Part shown: piece after piece, positions 7,321 through 11,038 of the stretch
Layout of the letters: the number at the start of each line of letters is the position of its first letter
Numbering within the stretch: the stretch's first letter is position 1
The notes under the pieces: model-generated
What the model saw: only the letters and a program-made list of their open reading frames with translations
Told to the model about the DNA's origin: nothing
Database searches by the model: none
From: an uncultured Selenomonadales bacterium
GTDB taxonomy: Bacteria; Bacillota; Negativicutes; Selenomonadales; Selenomonadaceae
NCBI GenBank assembly: GCA_937901445.1
Contig: CALDHY010000071.1
Span: 1-11,038 of the forward strand
Direction of reading: 5' to 3'
DNA length: 11,038 bases
Made by a program: the position numbers and the translations under genes

Positions 7321-7349
7321 ATCGTACAACAACGGGATTATTTTTGCAA
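7321..7349 (-). promoter_or_regulatory. Sigma-70-type promoter for the 86-aa gene/rsmB/rlmN/trmB/ftsW/copA unit
   Basis: On the minus strand TTGCAA (7344-7349) and TACGAT (7321-7326) are separated by exactly 17 bp, and the Shine-Dalgarno of the 86-aa gene lies a few bases downstream. The -35 box abuts the T-tract of the terminator of the preceding gene, so the two units are packed end to end. No other good promoter was seen before copA. Confidence 0.6.
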
Positions 7350-7350
7350 C

Positions 7351-7382
7351 AAAAAAAAGCACAACCGTTCGGGCAGTTGTGC
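7351..7382 (-). terminator. Intrinsic terminator of the 219-aa secreted protein gene
   Basis: On the minus strand the 7-bp stem GCACAAC/GTTGTGC (7376-7382 with 7359-7365), with a 10-nt loop, is followed directly by eight T residues (7351-7358). It lies 26 nt after the stop of the gene at 7409-8068. Confidence 0.9.
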
Positions 7383-7408
7383 CGTTGTTGTCAATTTAAA
7401 ATTTTAGA

Positions 7409-8068
7409 TTATTCGTTGTCGTCGTAATCGTCATGGTCTCTGTCAAAATGACGCCCGCGCTCCGAATCTCTAAGTTTGTTCAAGTCAACTTTAAATTCTT
7501 TTGCAACGTCTTCCCACGTGTTGTTAATTTTGCGTTTAGAAAGAACATTTTTAACATTTTTACCGGAAGCATTGGCGATAAGTCCGGCAATAATAATATC
7601 GTGCGGATCGTAATTATCATTTAAAAGACTTTCAACGGTTTTTTTGTCGAGTTTGGAACGTTGAGCAAGTTCTTCGAGGCGTTCAGTTCTTGTATAATCT
7701 TCAATTTGTTGGTGAGTCAAGCCGAGTTTTTCGGCAACCTGCCGCCAATCGGTTTTCATTGCAAGCACTTCAGAAAAAGATTTACCGCTTAATTTGGCAA
7801 GTTTCGCCGCAATTTTTATATCTTCAAAGTGAACGTGATTTTTTAAAGCCGCTTCAACTTCATATTGATTGACGCCGTAATGGTCAGCAATTTTTTTGGC
7901 AAATTCGGCGCGTTGTTCATCGGACATTTGGGGACGTTCATGGCGCGGGCGTTCCTGTTGCTGATCCGTTGCAGCGGGGGCAGCTTGTATGGGATTTAAT
8001 GCAATTCCGCCGGTAAAAATTATCGCGCCGCTTAAAAGCCCGGCAAGTATTTTATTTTTTAAACTCAT
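7409..8068 (-). CDS. Secreted hypothetical protein with two-fold internal repeat and acidic tail
   Basis: The 219-aa product has a classical signal peptide: KNK, a hydrophobic core at about 7-27, and a likely cleavage after IQAA near residue 30. A Gln/Arg/Pro-rich segment follows (35-50). Residues about 61-121 and 135-199 are a tandem duplication. Corresponding pieces are VEAALKNHVHFEDIKIAAKL with VESLLNDNYDPHDIIIAGLI, SGKSFSEVL with SGKNVKNVL, and DWRQVAEKLGL with TWEDVAKEFKV. Both copies look all-helical. The C-terminus (205-219) is rich in His, Arg and Asp, ending DYDDNE, and could bind cations. The ATG is preceded by AGGAG at 8080-8084 with a long 11-nt spacer. The gene has its own promoter and terminator and is divergent from the glucosaminidase gene. 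No family name is recognised; a periplasmic or envelope role is inferred from the signal peptide only. Confidence 0.85.
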   Translation of the reverse strand: MSLKNKILAGLLSGAIIFTGGIALNPIQAAPAATDQQQERPRHERPQMSDEQRAEFAKKIADHYGVNQYEVEAALKNHVHFEDIKIAAKLAKLSGKSFSEVLAMKTDWRQVAEKLGLTHQQIEDYTRTERLEELAQRSKLDKKTVESLLNDNYDPHDIIIAGLIANASGKNVKNVLSKRKINNTWEDVAKEFKVDLNKLRDSERGRHFDRDHDDYDDNE

Positions 8069-8100
8069 AAAAATTTCAACTCCTATAATTTTATGTGCAG

Positions 8101-8129
8101 ATTATACAGCAACAGAAAAATTTTGTCTT
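8101..8129 (-). promoter_or_regulatory. Promoter of the secreted 219-aa protein gene
   Basis: On the minus strand a consensus TATAAT (8101-8106) lies 17 bp after AAGACA (8124-8129, four of six matches to TTGACA). The predicted transcript has a leader of about 25 nt before the AGGAG site. A TTGACG farther upstream (8152-8157) is too far from this -10 to be its partner. Confidence 0.65.
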
Positions 8130-8130
8130 T

Positions 8131-8148
8131 AAATTTTAATTAAAATTT
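8131..8148. promoter_or_regulatory. 18-bp A/T palindrome between divergent promoters
   Basis: AAATTTTAATTAAAATTT is a perfect palindrome lying between the two divergent -35 boxes (8124-8129 and 8171-8176). It could be an operator or an UP-like A-tract element serving both genes. AAATTT words are frequent in this genome, so chance is a real alternative. Confidence 0.35.
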
Positions 8149-8170
8149 TTTCGTCAAATGAAAGTAATTC

Positions 8171-8199
8171 TTGCACTTCAAAAATTTATGGTGTATACT
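8171..8199 (+). promoter_or_regulatory. Promoter of the glucosaminidase gene
   Basis: TTGCAC (8171-8176) and TATACT (8194-8199) are separated by 17 bp, close to the sigma-70 consensus. Transcription would begin near 8206, leaving a leader of about 25 nt before the GAGGTG Shine-Dalgarno at 8232-8237. Confidence 0.7.
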
Positions 8200-8244
8200 T
8201 TGCAAAGTTAGCTGAAATTTTTGTGAAAAATGAGGTGTAGAAAT

Positions 8245-8997
8245 TTGAACAGTAAGAATTTAAAAAAATTAGTTTCGGTTTTTGTACTGGGCGCGGTTGC
8301 AATTTCACTGCCGCTTGGTGCAGACGCAAAAATTAATAGCGGAAAAGAGGCGAGACAAAGTAACAACAAAATTGTAAAACAGGGAACAACACCGCACGAA
8401 ATTTTGACTTCTGATGACTTGGAATATTGGGGCTACGGTATCGATTCTTACGCGGAAGAAAATATTTCAGTGCCGCAAACAGTTTCAGTCTATGATACTT
8501 CGATAATGGGGACGCCAATGGCAACGCAGGAACAATGCGTGCGTTATCTTTTGAATAATAATCCTTCGCCGAGCTTGCCAATTTCGGCTGAAGAAATTGT
8601 TTCATACTACTACGAAGAAGGCGAGCGTGAAGGTATAAGACCGGACGTGGCGTTCGCGCAGGCGTTAAAAGAAACGGGATTTTTCAAATACGGCGGCGAC
8701 GTTATCCCTGAACAAAACAATTATTGCGGTTTGGGAACAACCGGCGGCGGCGTCAAGGGCGAATTTTTTGCAACTCCGCAAATGGGCGTACGTGCACATA
8801 TTCAACATTTGCTGGCGTATTCTTCGACGCGCAGACCCTTAACGCCAATTATTGACCCGCGCTATTATCTTGTGCGTGAAGCTTACGGCGACAGAATTTT
8901 GGGTAATTGGCAAGATTTAAACGGACGTTGGGCAGTTCCCGGCAAATATTACGGGCAAGAAATTTTATCTATGTTCAAGGCAATTTTAGTGCAATAA
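8245..8997 (+). CDS. Secreted GH73-type beta-N-acetylglucosaminidase (peptidoglycan hydrolase)
   Basis: The product is predicted to cleave glycan strands of peptidoglycan in the envelope. In the 250-aa protein, residues 1-28 form a signal peptide (KNLKK, hydrophobic core, ADA cleavage site). A linker of unknown function spans about 29-95, and a glucosaminidase domain (Pfam PF01832 type) spans about 110-250. Glu143 in ALKETGFF matches the catalytic acid of the family. NNYCGLG (158-164) and ATPQMGVRAHIQHLLAY (176-192) are other conserved blocks. No S-layer or LysM anchor is visible. An ATG at 8230 would add five residues (MRCRN) but lacks a Shine-Dalgarno. The TTG at 8245 has GAGGTG seven bases upstream and gives a cleaner signal peptide, so it was chosen. 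No terminator follows, so readthrough into mgtC is possible. Confidence 0.88.
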   Translation: MNSKNLKKLVSVFVLGAVAISLPLGADAKINSGKEARQSNNKIVKQGTTPHEILTSDDLEYWGYGIDSYAEENISVPQTVSVYDTSIMGTPMATQEQCVRYLLNNNPSPSLPISAEEIVSYYYEEGEREGIRPDVAFAQALKETGFFKYGGDVIPEQNNYCGLGTTGGGVKGEFFATPQMGVRAHIQHLLAYSSTRRPLTPIIDPRYYLVREAYGDRILGNWQDLNGRWAVPGKYYGQEILSMFKAILVQ

Positions 8998-9071
8998 TTT
9001 TTATTCATAATTTATAATTCTAGATGAGGGCTTTTTCCATTGTATATTTTAACGGGACGAGGTTTTTTTAT

Positions 9072-9106
9072 CCCTAATCCTTAGCCCTTAGGCTTTAATC
9101 CTTAAA
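9072..9106. repeat. Degenerate CCCTAAT heptanucleotide array upstream of mgtC
   Basis: Five 7-bp units occupy 35 bp: CCCTAAT, CCTTAGC, CCTTAGG, CTTTAAT and CCTTAAA. The array ends one base before the mgtC Shine-Dalgarno AGGTGAT (9108-9114). It is more diverged than the array at 4629-4663 but has the same unit length, unit count and orientation on the plus strand. The rest of the 122-bp gap before mgtC shows only a weak possible -10 (TATATT, 9043-9048) without a convincing -35. Confidence 0.7.
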
Positions 9107-9119
9107 CAGGTGATTAGTT

Positions 9120-9785
9120 TTGATTTCTGAATGGGAACTATTTTTTAGATTAACGCTGGCCTGTGTATTGGGCGGCGTGATAGGATATGAGCGGCAAAGT
9201 CGGCGAAAATCTGCCGGCTTGCGAACAAACGTCCTTGTTTGTCTCGGCTCGTGCTTGATAATGGTATTGAGTGAGGCTTTATATTTTAACGTCGAGGGAA
9301 GAACAAACGCAGACCCCGCAAGATTGGCGGCGCAAGTTGTAAGCGGTATTGGTTTTCTCGGCGCGGGCGCAATTATGAAGGAAGGCTTAACTGTCACCGG
9401 TTTAACTACTGCGGCTTGTATTTGGGCAGTTTCCGGCGTAGGACTTGCAGTTGGCGCGGGCTATTATTCCGGCGCGCTTTTTACAACTGCGCTGATTTTT
9501 TCGACGCTCGGTACTTTGTCCAGAATTGATGAATGGGTAATGCACGAAAAAAATTTGTATCTTACAGTGCATACTCATGACAAGCCCGGGCAACTTATGC
9601 ATATAAGTTCCTGCATTGACGATTTACAGCTTAAAGTTCGCGGCGTTAAAGTTCGTGCGGACGAAGAGCATTCAGATATTTTGATTATAGAATTTGAAGT
9701 TTATAACCATCGAAGTTTAAAAAGCGTTGTCGTTGTTGACGCAATAAAGCGAATTGAAGGCGTCGTCAGCGTCGATGTTAATTGA
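9120..9785 (+). CDS. mgtC: MgtC/SapB-family inner-membrane protein
   Basis: The MgtC family contains membrane proteins tied to magnesium limitation, acid or intracellular survival, and in some species modulation of the F-type ATPase. The biochemical role is not settled, and many environmental homologues are uncharacterised. The 221-aa product has about five hydrophobic segments in residues 7-135, with family signatures GGVIGYERQ (18-26), AGLRTNVLV (32-40), AAQVVSGIGFLGAGAI (70-85) and GLTTAACIWAVSGVGLAVG (94-112). A soluble ACT-like C-terminal domain spans about 145-221, as in full-length MgtC. The start is TTG (9120) with AGGTGAT five bases upstream; no ATG alternative exists. It ends 10 nt before folE2, so the two are likely cotranscribed. 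No Mg-sensing leader was recognised in the 122 bp upstream. Confidence 0.9.
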   Translation: MISEWELFFRLTLACVLGGVIGYERQSRRKSAGLRTNVLVCLGSCLIMVLSEALYFNVEGRTNADPARLAAQVVSGIGFLGAGAIMKEGLTVTGLTTAACIWAVSGVGLAVGAGYYSGALFTTALIFSTLGTLSRIDEWVMHEKNLYLTVHTHDKPGQLMHISSCIDDLQLKVRGVKVRADEEHSDILIIEFEVYNHRSLKSVVVVDAIKRIEGVVSVDVN

Positions 9786-9795
9786 GAGGGCAAAA

Positions 9796-10578
9796 ATGAT
9801 TGACGTACAAAATCAGACAGATACACGCGGTATAAAAATTCAGCAAACGGGCGTAACAGGCGTACATTTGCCCTTTTCATTTTTTATCGGCGGCGAATTT
9901 CAGCAAGTTTTGGCAAAGGTACGATTTACGGTTTCATTGAGTGAAAAAATACGCGGTACACATATGAGCAGGCTTGTTGAAATTTTGACAGATTTTTCTG
10001 CAGTGCCGCTAAAAATTTCTGACATTGAAAAAATTTTACTTGATGCAACAGAAAAACTTGAAACAGACTTTGCCGCAATAAAAATGGCGTTCAAATTTTT
10101 TGTAAAACGCGCCGCGCCAATTTCCGAAAAAATTTCGTTATTGGATATTGACTGCGAAATTTCAGCTAACTTTTCGCGCAGTTCCAATGCAAATTTCAGC
10201 TTAAAATTGGCGGTGCCGTTTACTTCACTTTGCCCTTGCAGTAAGGAAATTTCGGAGTTCGGCGCACATAACCAACGCTCCATTTGCCGCGTAAAACTTG
10301 ATTTTAATGACGTTGAAAATTTGGACGTTGAAAAAATTGTACGGCTAATTGAAAGTCAAGGCTCCGCTAAAATTTACCCGCTCTTAAAACGTGAAGACGA
10401 AAAATTTGTAACAGAGGCGGCTTACAAAAACCCAAAATTTGTTGAAGATATTCTGCGCGACGTTGTAATTTCGTTGCGGCAACTGGAAAATATTTTGGCG
10501 TTCGAGGTTGAATGTGAAAATTTTGAATCGATTCATAACCACAACGCCTTTGCATTTCATTCTGAAATTAGGAGTTAA
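9796..10578 (+). CDS. folE2: GTP cyclohydrolase IB
   Basis: FolE2 (GCYH-IB) converts GTP to 7,8-dihydroneopterin triphosphate, the first step to folate and to queuosine precursors. It replaces the zinc-dependent FolE. The 260-aa protein starts MIDVQNQTDTRGI, typical of the family. SLCPCSKEIS (144-153) carries the conserved catalytic cysteine region, H158 in GAHNQRS and E202 in KREDEKFVTE match known metal ligands, and the C-terminus has the usual ESIHNHNAFA block (244-253). The ATG at 9796 has GAGAGGG at 9784-9790 with a 5-nt spacer and restores normal length; an upstream in-frame ATG at 9754 lies inside mgtC and is rejected. The gene follows mgtC by 10 nt and is closed by a terminator 29 nt downstream. 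In some bacteria folE2 is induced by zinc shortage through Zur, but no Zur-like site was seen here. Confidence 0.95.
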   Translation: MIDVQNQTDTRGIKIQQTGVTGVHLPFSFFIGGEFQQVLAKVRFTVSLSEKIRGTHMSRLVEILTDFSAVPLKISDIEKILLDATEKLETDFAAIKMAFKFFVKRAAPISEKISLLDIDCEISANFSRSSNANFSLKLAVPFTSLCPCSKEISEFGAHNQRSICRVKLDFNDVENLDVEKIVRLIESQGSAKIYPLLKREDEKFVTEAAYKNPKFVEDILRDVVISLRQLENILAFEVECENFESIHNHNAFAFHSEIRS

Positions 10579-10606
10579 TTTTACAAGATATATCGATTTT
10601 AATTTT

Positions 10607-10646
10607 AAAGCCGCTGTGAGCCGTTTTGAGCGGCTTTTTCTTTTTT
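10607..10646 (+). terminator. Intrinsic terminator of the mgtC-folE2 unit
   Basis: AAAGCCGCT (10607-10615) pairs with AGCGGCTTT (10629-10637), a 9-bp stem with a 13-nt loop, followed by a T-rich tail (10635-10646, interrupted by one C). It lies 29 nt after the folE2 stop. Confidence 0.92.
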
Positions 10647-10676
10647 AGGTAAAATGTACCCGAAATGGATTTTCAA

Positions 10677-10710
10677 GCGATTTAAGGGCATTACAGGCGA
10701 TTTACGGGCA
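10677..10710. repeat. 14-bp direct repeat, 20-bp period
   Basis: GCGATTTAAGGGCA (10677-10690) and GCGATTTACGGGCA (10697-10710) differ at one base and are separated by TTACAG. They lie in the non-coding gap between two terminators. The function is unknown. Confidence 0.6.
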
Positions 10711-10742
10711 AATTTTTACTCAATCAAATTTTCTTGCAAAAT

Positions 10743-10768
10743 AAAAAATCCCGCTCCAAAGAGTGGGA
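10743..10768 (-). terminator. Intrinsic terminator of the truncated right-edge gene
   Basis: On the minus strand CCCACTC (10767-10761) pairs with GAGCGGG (10756-10750) through one G-T wobble, with a 4-nt loop, followed by A and six T residues (10748-10743). It lies 24 nt after the stop at 10792. The plus-strand side also has an A/T-rich tail, so some bidirectional action is possible. Confidence 0.8.
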
Positions 10769-10791
10769 AAAATTTTTTGAATGAATTTATT

Positions 10792-11038
10792 TCAGAATCC
10801 TTTGTAAGCATCAAAGATTTTGGGGACAGGATGCGTCCAATATCCCATACGTTTTGCAGTACCACCGTTTACTGAAAGAAACCAATCTCTGCCATATTCA
10901 CTTTGTCCGGTAAAAAAATCGAACCAAAAATAACCCATTTTGCCGCTTTTCGTATTTACAATTTTTATCTGTATCTTAAAAGCTCGGTCGGAATCCCAAG
11001 TGCTTTTGCCGGTTTTTTGATACGTTTCATCAAGAACG
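10792..11038 (-). CDS. 3' end of an unrecognised protein (start outside window)
   Basis: An open minus-strand frame enters at the right edge and gives the last 81 residues before TGA at 10792-10794. The fragment is rich in aromatic residues and lysine, with stretches such as GYFWFDFFTGQSEYGRDWF, ending WTHPVPKIFDAYKGF. No membrane segment or known motif is seen. The alternating hydrophobic pattern (FKIQIKIVNTKSG) suggests a beta-sheet domain, as in some secreted or lipoprotein domains, but this is only inference. A terminator follows 24 nt downstream, supporting a real gene. An opposite-strand frame at 10654-10875 is treated as its shadow. Confidence 0.7.
   Translation of the reverse strand, partial: VLDETYQKTGKSTWDSDRAFKIQIKIVNTKSGKMGYFWFDFFTGQSEYGRDWFLSVNGGTAKRMGYWTHPVPKIFDAYKGF

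Noticed and set aside
8131..8148. General abundance of AAATTT/AAAATTTT words across the window as a signal
   Set aside because: It is mostly explained by Lys, Asn, Phe and Ile codons in AT-rich coding DNA; only the long palindrome between promoters was kept.
8230..8244. ATG start for the glucosaminidase gene
   Set aside because: The GAGGTG Shine-Dalgarno lies after this ATG and fits the TTG at 8245.
9754..9795. FolE2 start inside mgtC
   Set aside because: The ATG at 9796 has GAGAGGG upstream and yields the standard FolE2 N-terminus.
9900..10283. 127-aa minus-strand ORF opposite folE2
   Set aside because: It is a shadow of a well-conserved enzyme gene, with no start signals.
10654..10875. 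73-aa plus-strand ORF
   Set aside because: It starts just after a terminator, has no ribosome binding site, runs through another terminator and overlaps the minus-strand gene end.

Overview
The window most likely comes from a Negativicutes-type (Selenomonadales-like) diderm Firmicute. This rests on the secreted GH73 glucosaminidase, the small protein opening an rsmB-rlmN cluster, Firmicute-style Shine-Dalgarno sites close to AGGAGGTGAT, and the AT-rich but GCG/GGC-containing codon use. The phylum-level guess is moderately secure; genus is not callable from sequence alone. Ten complete protein genes and one truncated gene are supported. Six of the ten complete genes appear to start with TTG, and several starts were moved from the longest ORF to the start with the best ribosome binding site.

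Layout. Positions 1-180 are non-coding: a purine/pyrimidine mirror repeat (1-45) and a foldable 111-bp element (47-157). Positions 181-7298, all on the minus strand, look like one long transcription unit from a promoter near 7321-7349: an 86-aa conserved hypothetical protein, rsmB (16S rRNA m5C967 methyltransferase), rlmN (23S rRNA/tRNA m2A methyltransferase), trmB (tRNA m7G46 methyltransferase), ftsW-like SEDS glycosyltransferase, and a copper P-type ATPase (copA). Gaps are 65, 4, 80, 12 and 12 nt. Three RNA methyltransferases therefore share an operon with septal peptidoglycan synthesis and copper export.

Positions 7351-8244 hold a single-gene minus-strand unit for a secreted 219-aa protein with an internal two-fold repeat and an acidic tail, with its own promoter and intrinsic terminator. 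A 176-bp divergent region follows, with two facing promoters and an 18-bp A/T palindrome between them. Positions 8245-10578, on the plus strand, carry a secreted glucosaminidase, an MgtC-family membrane protein and folE2 (GTP cyclohydrolase IB), closed by a strong terminator at 10607-10646. From 10743 to the end there is a minus-strand terminator and the last 81 codons of an unrecognised gene entering from outside the window.

The most notable feature is a set of four short arrays of 7-bp units, each about 35 bp, resembling the heptanucleotide short tandem repeats known from cyanobacteria. Two TGCCTNN arrays lie in frame inside copA and both insert the peptide GKRQEAKG. Two CCCTAAT-type arrays lie at gene edges: one supplies the last codons and stop of rlmN, the other abuts the ribosome binding site of mgtC. 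The first unit type contains no stop codon in any frame on either strand. The second, when perfect, contains a stop in every frame. That would explain which type sits inside a gene and which at gene edges.
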